Below, piece after piece: positions 44,971 through 53,623 of a DNA stretch of 64,000 bases (the stretch's first letter is position 1; every line of letters begins with the position of its first letter). The stretch spans positions 806,001 through 870,000 of the forward strand of contig CAVVFX010000017.1 of NCBI GenBank assembly GCA_963747535.1, in the 5' to 3' direction. The notes under the pieces are model-generated. The model did not search any database, was not told the DNA's origin, and was given only the letters and a program-made list of their open reading frames with translations. This stretch comes from CAVVFX01 sp963747535 (lineage in GTDB: Bacteria > Acidobacteriota > Terriglobia > Bryobacterales > Bryobacteraceae). The position numbers were made by a program, and so were the translations under genes.

Positions 44971-45049
44971 ACGCGGCACAGGCACCTTGCCGGTGTCCTC
45001 GCCTGCTCCGGCGCGCTGTGGCATACTTTCTGCTGAGCGGTAGTGCGCC

Positions 45050-45433
45050 ATGAATGCGGAAGATTTTCGACGACTTGCGCTAAGCCTGGACGGGGCCGTC
45101 GAGGGCTCGCACATGGGCGCACCGGACTTCCGCGTGGGAGGCCGCATCTTCGCTACCCTCGCGTCTCAGAACCAGGGCTACGGAAACCTGAAGCTCACGC
45201 CCGAGCAGCAAGCGGAGTTCGTCGCAGCGCAACCCGAACTGTTTCTTCCCATCGCCGGCGGATGGGGACGGATGGGGATGACTCATATACGGCTCGCTAA
45301 GGCGGACGAGGCTGTGCTGTCCGGCGCTCTTCGCGCGGCGTGGAGTTTGCGGGTGGAGAACAACGCGCGAGCGGATCGGAAGAAGCGGAAATCGGGCGGC
45401 TCGCGTCCTGCAAAGCCCCTTCCCCGACCCTGA
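45050..45433 (+). CDS. MmcQ/YjbR family protein
   Basis: A 127-residue small protein of the MmcQ/YjbR (CyaY-like fold) family, sometimes annotated as DNA-binding. Landmarks: FRRLALSLDGAVEGSHMGAPDFRVGGRIFATL, NLKLTPEQQAEFVAAQPELFLPIAGGWGRMGMTHIRL, and an ALRAAWSLR helix. The end is a basic, low-complexity tail (RADRKKRKSGGSRPAKPLP). It stands alone. The function is poorly known even for well-studied relatives. Confidence 0.88.
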   Translation: MNAEDFRRLALSLDGAVEGSHMGAPDFRVGGRIFATLASQNQGYGNLKLTPEQQAEFVAAQPELFLPIAGGWGRMGMTHIRLAKADEAVLSGALRAAWSLRVENNARADRKKRKSGGSRPAKPLPRP

Positions 45434-45487
45434 TCTAATGGTTCCGGCGGCAACGCTTGCTAGCGGGCGGCGCCGCAGGAGAACAAG

Positions 45488-45607
45488 ATGATCGACTCCA
45501 CCATGACGATTATCCTGGGACACCTCGCCTGCGAACGTGAGCGGGTGATCACCTGGGACGAGATGGTCAAGGCTGCCGACAAGGTCGAGGTGAAACTGCA
45601 GATCTGA
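45488..45607 (+). pseudogene. 39-codon ORF resembling the C-terminal tip of a Gfo/Idh/MocA oxidoreductase
   Basis: ATG 45488 with GGAG upstream encodes 39 residues including HLACERERVITWDEMVKA. The pattern IDSTxxIILGxxA...VxTWDEM is one I associate with the last about 40 residues of exported Gfo/Idh/MocA family dehydrogenases. No upstream part of such a gene is present, so this is probably what is left of a deleted gene; a bona fide small protein is possible. Its TGA overlaps the ATG of the DUF1638 gene (TGATG), so it may now serve only to couple translation. Confidence 0.5.
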
Positions 45608-46350
45608 TGCGCCTGAAAATCATCAGTTGCGAAGTACTGTTTCGGGAGATCAGCCTGTTGGCGGCACGATCTCCCAACCAGGTCGACATCGAATTTCTGC
45701 CTAAGGGACTTCACGACCAGCGCAGCACTCTGATGCTGGACCGGTTGCAGCAAGCGCTCGACGCTGTCGACTCCGCCCGCTACGATGCCGTCGCGTTTGG
45801 CTACGCGCTCTGCGGCAATGGCATCGCAGGCCTCACTGCCCGATCGCTTCCCATTGTGATCCCGCGCGGCCACGACTGCATCACCATGTTTCTGGGGAGC
45901 CGGCAGCGCTATGACGGCTATTTCGCCGACCACCCCGGAGTCTATTTCAAAACCACCGGATGGATCGAGCGCGGCGCCGCCGGCAGCCAGATCTTCGGTG
46001 ATTCTTATGAACTCGACGCTCTTATCGATAAGTACGGTGAAGACAACGGCCGGTATCTCTACGAGCAACTCCACGGCTACAAGCGTACTTACCGGCAGTT
46101 CACCTTTATCGAGATGGGTGTCGAAGTCGACGATCGCTTCGAGCGCGCCACCCGGGAGGAAGCCTCGTCCAGCGGCTGGCAATTTGAAAAACTGCAGGGC
46201 GATCTCTCGCTGCTGCGCAAACTGGTCAACGGCGAATGGGACGATGATTTTCTGGTCGTCGCTCCAGGCTGGCGGGTCGTCGCGACGCACGACGAACGCA
46301 TCATTGATGCCATAAGCCCTTATGGGAAGCTGTCCAACCCTGATGGCTGA
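45607..46350 (+). CDS. DUF1638 domain-containing protein
   Basis: A 247-residue soluble protein matching the DUF1638 pattern: LKIISCEVLFREISLLAARSPNQVDIEFLPKGLHD, ARYDAVAFGYALCGNGIAGL, LPIVIPRGHDCITMFLGSRQRY, and PGVYFKTTGWIERG. The conserved Cys and His residues (SCEV, ALCGNG, RGHDC) could bind a metal. In other bacteria and methanogens DUF1638 genes sit with corrinoid-dependent methyltransferases. Here the gene directly overlaps a RACo-type activator, which supports the same context. Biochemical role unknown. Confidence 0.88.
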   Translation: MRLKIISCEVLFREISLLAARSPNQVDIEFLPKGLHDQRSTLMLDRLQQALDAVDSARYDAVAFGYALCGNGIAGLTARSLPIVIPRGHDCITMFLGSRQRYDGYFADHPGVYFKTTGWIERGAAGSQIFGDSYELDALIDKYGEDNGRYLYEQLHGYKRTYRQFTFIEMGVEVDDRFERATREEASSSGWQFEKLQGDLSLLRKLVNGEWDDDFLVVAPGWRVVATHDERIIDAISPYGKLSNPDG

Positions 46351-47836
46351 CGTCCTCATCAGGCTCGAACCGTTAGGCGAAACGATCCCGGTCCCAGGCG
46401 GAACGCCGTTGCGCGATATCCTGTTTGCCTACGGCGTCGAATTTCCCTGCGGGGGCGAATCGCGGTGTAAACGTTGCCGCATCCGCGTGATCGAAGGCCA
46501 ACTCGACCCTTCCGCCGGAGCTGGAATCCTGACGCCGCGGGAACTTTCGGAAGGTTGGCGTCTGGCCTGCCGCTCGGTCGCAAGGACAAACCTGACCCTC
46601 GAAGTGGGGCAGTGGGAATCGAGTATTCTTTCGGACGACAGTGAAGTCGAGTTCAGTGCCCAGCTCAAGCCCCGACCTGGGTTGGGCATCGCCATCGACC
46701 TTGGCACCACTACGCTGGTCGCGCAGTTGATCGATCTGCAAACCGCCGCCGTCCTGGGCGTGCGGACCGCGCTGAATCCCCAGGCACGCCGTGGCGCAGA
46801 CGTTATGACCCGTGTGCAGTTTGCGCTCGAGCCCTCCGGACGCGCTGAACTCTGCGCGCTGATCCGCCAGGAGCTCGGCCGGATGGTGCGGGAACTCGTC
46901 TCCGGACACGCCACTCCGTCGGTGATCCACATCGCCGGCAACACGGTCATGCAGCATCTGTTCTGCGGAGTCGACGTGACCCCATTGGCCCACGCGCCTT
47001 TCGAGCCTGTGGATATGGATGCCATCACGTTCACCGGGCAGTCGTTGAACTGGCCGGACGCCGCGGATGCCACGGTCCGCTTCCTGCCCAATCTCGGCGG
47101 CTTCGTAGGCAGCGACATCCTCGCGGGGATTCTTGCCACGGGGATCTGGCATAGCGCGGATGTGGTCGCATTGGTCGATCTCGGCACCAATGGGGAAATC
47201 GTGCTTGGCAACCGGGACCGGCTGACCTGCGCGTCGACCGCCGTCGGTCCGGCTTTCGAAGGCGGCAGGATCTCCTGCGGGATGCGGGCGGCCACTGGCG
47301 CGATTGCAGCGGTCGAACTCGATCATGACGGCCTCCGATGCCGCGTGTTGGGTGGTGGTCAGGCGCGGGGAATCTGCGGCAGCGGGTTGGTGGACGCGGT
47401 GGCCTGCGGCCTCGGGATCGGCGTAATCCAGCCGAACGGCCGCATTTCGCGACCTGTCCGGCTCACCGATGATCTTCAACTCACTCAGCAGGACATCCGG
47501 CAAGTTCAGCTGGCCAAAGGTGCCATCGCCGGCGGACTGCGTGTCCTGCTCCGGCGCCTGGGCGCCAGTGCCGATGATGTAAGTGCCGTCTATCTCGCAG
47601 GAGCTTTCGGCAACTATATCAACGTAGCTGCCGCGCGCCGGATCGGCCTGCTCGAATTCGATGACGACATCATCCGCCCAGCGGGCAACACGTCCCTGCT
47701 GGGCGTCCGTCGAACGCTTTCTGCAGATGATGATTACCGGGAGCTGCGCGCGAAGATAGAGCATGTCCCTCTAGCGGCTGACCCGGATTTTCAGGACGAA
47801 TATGTTGGCGCCATGGCCTTCCCGCCGGAGCCGTGA
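46343..47836 (+). CDS. RACo-type ASKHA-domain corrinoid-activating ferredoxin (DUF4445)
   Basis: About 497 residues from MADVLIR (46343), overlapping DUF1638 by eight bases; ATG 46322 is an alternative. N-terminal [2Fe-2S] ferredoxin: FPCGGESRCKRCRIRV with a fourth Cys in LACRSV. A linker leads to an ASKHA ATPase domain: IAIDLGTTTLVAQLIDL (phosphate 1), ALVDLGTNGEIVLGN, and AVYLAGAFGNYINV (adenosine). Members use ATP to reduce inactive Co(II) corrinoid proteins of methyltransferase systems. No corrinoid protein or methyltransferase is in the window, so the partner is elsewhere. Confidence 0.92.
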   Translation: MADVLIRLEPLGETIPVPGGTPLRDILFAYGVEFPCGGESRCKRCRIRVIEGQLDPSAGAGILTPRELSEGWRLACRSVARTNLTLEVGQWESSILSDDSEVEFSAQLKPRPGLGIAIDLGTTTLVAQLIDLQTAAVLGVRTALNPQARRGADVMTRVQFALEPSGRAELCALIRQELGRMVRELVSGHATPSVIHIAGNTVMQHLFCGVDVTPLAHAPFEPVDMDAITFTGQSLNWPDAADATVRFLPNLGGFVGSDILAGILATGIWHSADVVALVDLGTNGEIVLGNRDRLTCASTAVGPAFEGGRISCGMRAATGAIAAVELDHDGLRCRVLGGGQARGICGSGLVDAVACGLGIGVIQPNGRISRPVRLTDDLQLTQQDIRQVQLAKGAIAGGLRVLLRRLGASADDVSAVYLAGAFGNYINVAAARRIGLLEFDDDIIRPAGNTSLLGVRRTLSADDDYRELRAKIEHVPLAADPDFQDEYVGAMAFPPEP

Positions 47837-48188
47837 ACTGTAGCCCGGTGCCTGCCCACGGAAAGAAAGGAGCGGACACAGACCTCTCTACCGGAACGTG
47901 CCTCTCTGACCCTTCGCCATTGTACTTCGACCGGTAGGCGTTAGAGGACCAAATGCGCATTGCCCGGACCCCCGGCTACAAGACGACTTTCGCAAGAGGA
48001 TTAAACCCAGCTGCTGACAGGGCTTTAGTTGGCGGAGGCTTTTTCCGCACGGTCGATCACAATGACAGTCGACACGCATGAACCGTCCCACCAGGAGTTA
48101 TTCTGACCGCCCGAAGCGGCATCGAACGCTGCGATCACGATAGCACGGCGAAGCAGAATATTTCGAGGTTGAGCAAAGCAGTCTCGCC
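47837..48188. other. Intergenic region before the TIR-FGE gene
   Basis: About 350 bases. On the minus strand a frame lacking a clear start ends at about 48028 with a protein-like tail (GGQNNSWWDGSCVSTVIV then a stop). It might be the remnant of an exported protein, but I recognise no family. No terminator or repeat unit is evident. Confidence 0.3.
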
Positions 48189-49406
48189 TTGGAGTGGCGG
48201 GCAGCGGCGTACACTATAAACTTGCGCGTCTTTATCTGTCACGCCACCGAAGATAAGCCACGGTTGCGGGAACTCCGCCGCCGGTTAAAGAAAGACGGGT
48301 TCGAGACGTGGATCGATGACGAGCGCCTTCTCCCTGGGCAGGACTGGGAACTTGAGATTGGCGCAGCGGTCCGATCAAGCGACGCGGTTGTAGTGTGCCT
48401 GTCGGTGGCTTCGGTGGGAAAGATAGGCTACGTACAAAAAGAGCTTCGCCTGGTTCTCGACGCGGCGGAATATCAGCCGGAAGGGCGCATCTTTGTTATT
48501 CCGGTACGGCTGGAATTGTGTTCGATACCCCCTCGTCTCGCTCGACTACAGTTTGCCGATCTCTTTGTTGACGAGGGCTACGAGCGGTTGATTGCTGCCT
48601 TGCGTGCGCGAAGTGAGGGGGCGGTCGGGGCCCTGGGGAATGTTCCCCCCGCGCGAGTGGATACGCAGTTTGTCAGACCGCGACCGCGCCGCTGGTGGAT
48701 GCTTGCCGTTATGGCCGGTTTGGCTGCGCTTGGCGGAGGGTTTGCGTTCTTCCGTTACACGCCAGGGCCGCAGCTAACATCTCAAACGGTGACGCATGCG
48801 CGAGAGCCCGTGGGGATGCTGCTCATTCCGAACGGTCGTTTTCTGATGGGCAGAAACGACCGTTCCGATCCGGATGCCGCGCCTGCACACGAGGTCACAC
48901 TGCCGGCTTTCTACATCGATCGCACGCCGGTGACGAACGCGTCATTCAAAGGTTCGGGCGAAGACCGGATGCCAGTTACTGGCATCAGCTGGGATGAGGC
49001 GGCAGCGTATTGCCTGGCGGGAGGAAAGCGGCTGCCGACCGAAGCTGAGTGGGAGTTTGCGGCGCGCGGAGCGGATGGGCGTCTTTATCCATGGGGCGAG
49101 AACTTCGAGACCGGTGCGGCGAATACGCGGGAGGGTGGGATTGGACGTCCCGAGGCCGTGGGAACGCGGCTGCGTAATGTCAGCGCATCTGGAGTTGCCG
49201 ATATGTCCGGGAACGTATGGCAGTGGTGCGCGGACGATTATCGAGCCTATCCGGGTGGGACCGTCACATCGCCGATTCCGCGCGGAGCGAAAGTAATTCG
49301 CGGCGGCTCTTATCAGTCCGACCGGTTTCACGCGACGACGGTGACGCGCAATCTGGAACTGCCCTCAACGCGGTCGGCGGCGATTGGCTTCCGGTGCGCG
49401 AAGTGA
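48189..49406 (+). CDS. TIR domain - transmembrane - FGE/SUMF1-fold fusion protein
   Basis: 405 residues from TTG 48189; TTG 48222 directly before RVFICHATED is an alternative start. Residues 13-140 are a TIR domain with ETWIDDERLLPGQDWELEIGAAV; Glu54 occupies the position of the NAD-cleaving Glu of SARM1-type TIRs. One transmembrane helix (WWMLAVMAGLAALGGGFAFF) lies near residue 170. Residues 205-405 form a formylglycine-generating-enzyme fold (GRFLMGRNDRSDPDAAPAHEVTLPAFYIDRTPVTN, LPTEAEWEFAARG, GNVWQWCADDY, IGFRCAK). The paired active-site Cys of true FGE is not present, so it is probably a ligand-binding sensor. It converges, four bases apart, with the PEGA-WD40 pair. Confidence 0.88.
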   Translation: MEWRAAAYTINLRVFICHATEDKPRLRELRRRLKKDGFETWIDDERLLPGQDWELEIGAAVRSSDAVVVCLSVASVGKIGYVQKELRLVLDAAEYQPEGRIFVIPVRLELCSIPPRLARLQFADLFVDEGYERLIAALRARSEGAVGALGNVPPARVDTQFVRPRPRRWWMLAVMAGLAALGGGFAFFRYTPGPQLTSQTVTHAREPVGMLLIPNGRFLMGRNDRSDPDAAPAHEVTLPAFYIDRTPVTNASFKGSGEDRMPVTGISWDEAAAYCLAGGKRLPTEAEWEFAARGADGRLYPWGENFETGAANTREGGIGRPEAVGTRLRNVSASGVADMSGNVWQWCADDYRAYPGGTVTSPIPRGAKVIRGGSYQSDRFHATTVTRNLELPSTRSAAIGFRCAK

Positions 49407-49410
49407 ATCT

Positions 49411-50916
49411 TCAGTCGGCCCGTTTCCAGATTGTGATGCTGGAGTCGTTGTCGAGCAACGCCAACCAGCGGCCATCGGAGCTCAGCGCGATCGCGTTGGG
49501 ATCGTGCGACGGCCATTTATGCAGGTCGCGGCCCGTCAGCGTGTCGAGGAGCCGAATCCCGATGTATTTGTCGGCTTCGTTATTGGATGCCTTGGTGATC
49601 GAGACAATGTATGCCGAGTCCGGCGTGAAGACGGCGGCATAGTAGTAGAGATGTCGCGAGGGTAAAGGCGGGGAGACGAAGGTCCGGCGTTGCCTGCCTG
49701 TAGCAACTTCCCAGAGCTCGATTTTGTCATTGGACTCGTCCATTACAGCCAGCCAGCGATCGTCGGGGCTGAAAGCCGCTCCATGGCAGCAGTTCTTTGA
49801 GGAGAGTTGTTGAATTATCTTCCCGGATTCGGCGTCCCGGACGGTCACGCCTTCGCTGCCTCTTGTCGCCACACGCTTTCCATCGGGACTGTACAGGATC
49901 CAGAATTGGGTTTCCTGCCAACTCTCGATTTGCTCACCCCTTTCGATATCCCAGGAGACGGCTCCGGGGCGATCGTAGGCCGATAGCAACAGCCGTTTCG
50001 AATCGGGAGTGAACGTAGCATGAAAGCCGGGCCATGTGCGGACGACGCGTCCGTTTCCGGCCTCCACGAGTTGAACTGAGTTTTCGGAGTTTAAGGTCGT
50101 GAATAAGCCTGGTCTGTCCTTGCGAACTTCCAGCGCCGCCCAGCGCAGGTCGGGGCTTACGGCAAGAATCCCGTACTTCGCCTGGACATCGGTGGTTTCG
50201 AGCGACCGGCCCGTAGTGGGGTCCCATTGGGTGATGTAACCGGTATTGCCTTTTTGCCCGATGGAGATCAGTCGGCCACTGCTTGCCTGGAAGAACATTT
50301 CCTGCACGCGGGCGCCTTCACTCGAAACCAGCCTGCGCTGCAGCGCGTAGTCCGCCGGCGGGGCCGCTGCCGCCTCGCGGACTTCGTCAGCGAGCTTCAA
50401 GTCCAGAGTGATTGAAGTAACCAGGTCCGTTGCGAGACTGACGTGCTGTTCTTCCGAGGAACGCCCCGCCTTAGCGGCTCGTACTTTGTACGTCGGCTCA
50501 TTCAAGCCCCGGATCAGCAGTCTGCCACTTCCGTCGGCTACGCCGGCCGATTTTCCATTGAGCTGGACGTCGGCTCCGGCCGCGGTCAGGACTTCCAGAT
50601 CTCCTATGAGATCGGCGAGGTCTGCTCGAACTTGTTTCGTTTTGCCGTCCGATACGACAATTCCCTGAGTGAACGGATGCTTGCCCATCTTGGTAATGCG
50701 AAGAGTGTGCGAGCCCGGTTTGACGCTGTGGAGGACAAAGCCACCGCTGGATGAAGCGGCGCCCATTTCCACGTCGTCGAGAAAGATGTCTGCGTGGGGT
50801 GCGGTTGCGATCACGAGTTGGCCGGGCGTTACGTCGGGGCGAAGCTGCGCGAAGGCAACGAGGGCCGTTGCGAAAATGGCCGCTGCCGGCAAGATGGTAT
50901 TGAACGGGATACGCAT
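49411..50916 (-). CDS. Exported PEGA-WD40-like beta-propeller protein, paralogue 2
   Basis: About 501 residues from MRIPFNTILPAAAIF (50916). Signal peptide ending at AFAQ, then two PEGA-like domains (residues about 30-100 and 105-175; GSHTLRITKMGKHPFTQ; PTYKVRAAKAGRSSEEQHVSL), then a WD40/YVTN propeller (TGYITQWDPTTGRSLETTD; WILYSPDGKRVATRGSEGVTVRDAESGKIIQQ; AFSPDDRWLAVMDESNDKIELWEVATGRQRRTF). It is very similar throughout to the upstream gene, with which it overlaps in a TGATG. Probably an extracytoplasmic sensor or scaffold. It is adjacent to the convergent TIR-FGE gene. Confidence 0.85.
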   Translation of the reverse strand: MRIPFNTILPAAAIFATALVAFAQLRPDVTPGQLVIATAPHADIFLDDVEMGAASSSGGFVLHSVKPGSHTLRITKMGKHPFTQGIVVSDGKTKQVRADLADLIGDLEVLTAAGADVQLNGKSAGVADGSGRLLIRGLNEPTYKVRAAKAGRSSEEQHVSLATDLVTSITLDLKLADEVREAAAAPPADYALQRRLVSSEGARVQEMFFQASSGRLISIGQKGNTGYITQWDPTTGRSLETTDVQAKYGILAVSPDLRWAALEVRKDRPGLFTTLNSENSVQLVEAGNGRVVRTWPGFHATFTPDSKRLLLSAYDRPGAVSWDIERGEQIESWQETQFWILYSPDGKRVATRGSEGVTVRDAESGKIIQQLSSKNCCHGAAFSPDDRWLAVMDESNDKIELWEVATGRQRRTFVSPPLPSRHLYYYAAVFTPDSAYIVSITKASNNEADKYIGIRLLDTLTGRDLHKWPSHDPNAIALSSDGRWLALLDNDSSITIWKRAD

Positions 50917-52448
50917 CAGTCCGCCCGCTTCCAGACCGCTATGCTGGAATCGTGGTCGAGCAAGGCGAGCCATCGGCCATCGCGACTCAATGAGATGGCT
51001 TTTGGATTCTTCGCCGGCCATTTGCGCATCTCGCGGCCGGTGAACGTATCGAGGATGCGAATTTCAGGCGGGTCATCCCAACCATCTGACGATATGAAGG
51101 AAACAATGTAGCCAGCGTCCGGCGTGAAGACTGCGCCATAGAAAGCGAGATGGTTGACCAAGGGCGGGGACACGAAAGTGCGGCGTTGCCTGCCTGTTGA
51201 AATCTCCCAGAGTTCCATCGGGCCTGGGCCACCTGTATTCATTACGGCGAGCCAGCGATCGTCTGGACTAAACGCCGCTCCTTTACAGCACCGTTGTGTG
51301 GGTAGTCGCTGGATGACCTTCCCCGTTTCCGCGTCGCGGATGACCACCCCTTTATCGCTAGTCGTCGCCACCCGGCGGCCGTCCGGACTGTAGAGCGCAA
51401 CGGTTTCCGTCGTTGGTGGGTGGCCGTTCGACCAGTATTCGGCTTCCGGCCAAGTCTCGAGTTTCTTACCACTTTCGATATCCCAGGTGACCGCCCCGGG
51501 TTGATCGTATGCCGTAATGATCAGCCCGTTTGAATCCGGGGTGAAATCTGCCGAATAGCCGGGCCACACGCGAATAACACGCTCCGTCGCGGCTTCTACC
51601 AATCGCACGGAGTTTTCGGAAGGCAAAGGAAAGTTATTGAAGGCCGGTCTGGGCTTGCAAAGCTCTAACGCAGCGAAGCGAAGGTCAGGGCTCACTGCAA
51701 GGACCCGGTCCTTGGATTTCAGCTCCACGGTCTTCAGCAACCGGCCCGTACTCGCATCCCATTGGGTGATATATCCGGTCTCGCCGTTTTGGCTGATAGA
51801 GATCAACTGGCCGCTGCTGGCCTGGAAGAAGATTTCCCGAACACCTGCGCCTTCAATCGGCACCAGCCTGCGCTGCAGTACATAGTCGGGCGGCGACGAC
51901 GCTGCGGTCTCGTGGACTTCGTCGGCCAACTTCAAGTCTAGATTCACTGAGCTGACCATGTTAGTCGACAGACTGATTTGCTGTTCTTCCGAGGTGCGGC
52001 CTGCCTTCGCCGCGCGTATTTTGTAGTGCGGCTCATTCAATCCGCGAATCAGCAGCTTTCCCGTACCGTCAGCCACGCCGGCCGATTTTCCGTTCAAGAA
52101 GATTTGGGCGCCGGCCGTAGTGAGTACTTCCAGATCTCCTGTCACGTCGCCCAGTTCGGCGCGAATTTGGCTTGTGGTGCCTGCCGCGACCATAATTCGT
52201 TGGGTAAAAGGGTGTTTGCCTTCTTTCGTAATGCGAAGAGTATGTGGACCTGGCTTAACGCCGTGGATCGTATAACTGCCGCCGGAGGTCGCGGCCCCTA
52301 ACTCCGCTTCGTCCAGAAGAATGGCCGCGCGGGGCGTGGTCAAGATGACGACGTTGCCAGGCGTTACATCGGGCCGAAGCTGCGCGAAGGCAACGATAGC
52401 CATTACAAGAATGGCCGCTTGCGGCGCGACCCTGCGCGGGATGTGCAT
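50916..52448 (-). CDS. Exported PEGA-WD40-like beta-propeller protein, paralogue 1
   Basis: About 510 residues from MHIPRRVAPQAAIL (52448). Same architecture as the downstream paralogue: signal peptide, two PEGA-like domains (GPHTLRITKEGKHPFTQ; NEPHYKIRAAKAGRTSEEQQISL) and a WD40-type propeller (YITQWDASTGRLLKT; ALYSPDGRRVATTSDKGVVIRDAETGKVIQR; KGAAFSPDDRWLAVM; SRDGRWLALLDHDSSIAVWKR). The high similarity and head-to-tail TGATG junction show a tandem duplication. PEGA domains are usually surface-associated; the protein may bind a ligand outside the cytoplasmic membrane. No catalytic motif is present. Confidence 0.85.
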   Translation of the reverse strand: MHIPRRVAPQAAILVMAIVAFAQLRPDVTPGNVVILTTPRAAILLDEAELGAATSGGSYTIHGVKPGPHTLRITKEGKHPFTQRIMVAAGTTSQIRAELGDVTGDLEVLTTAGAQIFLNGKSAGVADGTGKLLIRGLNEPHYKIRAAKAGRTSEEQQISLSTNMVSSVNLDLKLADEVHETAASSPPDYVLQRRLVPIEGAGVREIFFQASSGQLISISQNGETGYITQWDASTGRLLKTVELKSKDRVLAVSPDLRFAALELCKPRPAFNNFPLPSENSVRLVEAATERVIRVWPGYSADFTPDSNGLIITAYDQPGAVTWDIESGKKLETWPEAEYWSNGHPPTTETVALYSPDGRRVATTSDKGVVIRDAETGKVIQRLPTQRCCKGAAFSPDDRWLAVMNTGGPGPMELWEISTGRQRRTFVSPPLVNHLAFYGAVFTPDAGYIVSFISSDGWDDPPEIRILDTFTGREMRKWPAKNPKAISLSRDGRWLALLDHDSSIAVWKRAD

Positions 52449-52512
52449 AGGAGCCTTAACTATAGCTGAAGCAACCACAACTTGCGCCAGGGTGCAGGGT
52501 TCACTCCGTTCT

Positions 52513-52619
52513 TCCGAAAATATCGCGCAACGCCGGTGCGAGAAGGGTGGCAAGTCACCTCAAATCTTCGGCTTATCTGCGTTCATCTGTGTTCATCCCT
52601 GCGGCCCTTGCCTTTTCTC
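52513..52619 (+). repeat. About 105-bp direct repeat, copy 1
   Basis: Starts TTCCGAAAATATCGCGCAAC and ends CGGCCCTTGCCTTTTC, with CTGCGTTCATCTGTGTTCAT inside. It is nearly identical to 52980-53084. I see no coding capacity, and the unit resembles intergenic repeats seen in many soil Acidobacteria. Confidence 0.8.
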
Positions 52620-52979
52620 TTTTACGTCCGTACAACTCGCGCGAGCTGTGTTCGGTCCCAATTTTCATTTCCTGGGGTGTCCGCGCTTTGGCGGTCAAGG
52701 CTTTCGAACCGCAAAACCGCGCGCAACCAGTGGCGCTTCATGCCAAGAAACCAAACCGCCCCGCCTGAGACTCGCATCCTCAGGCCGAACAGGAGTTCGT
52801 TTCTTCCGCTGCACCCCAGGAGCTCTCCTCCCGCGCCGGCCCACCAATTCACGTGTGGATTCACCCCACAAGGTTTTTCGCGATCCGTGAACAAGAATGC
52901 ACAAAACCAGGACCGCTGCCGCTTGCCGCTCCCCGGATAACTAAACCAAAAGACAGCCACTTATCCAAAATTGGCTTCC

Positions 52980-53084
52980 TTCCGAAATATCGCGCAACGC
53001 CGGTGCGAGAAACGTGGCAAGCCACCTCAAATCTTGGACTTATCTGCGTTCATCTGTGTTCATCCCTGCGGCCCTTGCCTTTTC
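52980..53084 (+). repeat. About 105-bp direct repeat, copy 2
   Basis: Second copy of the 52513-52619 unit, with one base deleted and a handful of substitutions. The 360 bases between the copies have no recognisable gene. Neither copy has obvious hairpin symmetry, unlike the double-hairpin family. Confidence 0.8.
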
Positions 53085-53171
53085 CTTCCACAAAAACGCC
53101 CTGTGCATCTGCGGACTCCGCCAGCGGACCCGTCGGGCGGGAAAGACAGCCTTAAGTGAACCGTGTGGGGT

Positions 53172-53552
53172 CTACCCGGCCCGGTTGCTCCAAAGTGCTA
53201 CCAACGTGACACCGAGCCAGCACGCGAGATATCCGAGCCCGACACTCCCTAAAAGGTATAGCCACGCGATCCAGCCGGCTCCTCCACGAGCGGCGACCAA
53301 AGTCTCCCACTCGAAAGACGAAAAGGTGGTGTACCCGCCCAGCACCCCCGTGATCAGCAGCGGACGCCACAGCGGATTAGTCACATTTGCGAGTAGCGTC
53401 GCCAACACCCCGATCGCGAACGATCCGGTCACATTGATCAGAAACGTCCCGATCGGGAACCGGCCGCTCCACCGGCTCATGATCGCAATCCCTGCCACGT
53501 AGCGTAGCAGCGATCCCAGGGCGCCTCCGCCGAGCACGCATAAATACCGCAT
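53172..53552 (-). CDS. crcB: Fluoride ion channel CrcB/Fluc
   Basis: A 126-residue four-helix protein that forms a dual-topology dimeric fluoride channel. Signature elements: LGGGALGSLLRYVAG (the conserved Gly-x-x-x-R), GTFLINVTGSFAIGVLA (with Asn and Gly-Ser-Phe), and GGYTTFSSFEWET (the polar Thr/Phe/Ser track). Length and helix spacing are normal. I looked for a fluoride riboswitch in the 71 bases upstream and did not find a convincing one. It diverges from the MerR-TPR gene. Confidence 0.94.
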   Translation of the reverse strand: MRYLCVLGGGALGSLLRYVAGIAIMSRWSGRFPIGTFLINVTGSFAIGVLATLLANVTNPLWRPLLITGVLGGYTTFSSFEWETLVAARGGAGWIAWLYLLGSVGLGYLACWLGVTLVALWSNRAG

Positions 53553-53623
53553 TAATCAGGCCTTACCCGTTGGTCCTGCCGAAATTGAATCATCACCATC
53601 CTGATAACTGCTAAAATTCCACC

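Noticed and set aside
48189..49406. FGE/C-type-lectin fold as target of a diversity-generating retroelement with the RT at 63128
   Set aside because: There is no template or variable repeat near either gene, they lie almost 14 kb apart, and the RT has its own retron RNA directly upstream.
53553..53623. Fluoride riboswitch in front of crcB
   Set aside because: The 71-base gap contains a GATGGTGATG-like stretch but lacks the conserved pairing and the UGAUG...CUCC layout of the crcB motif.
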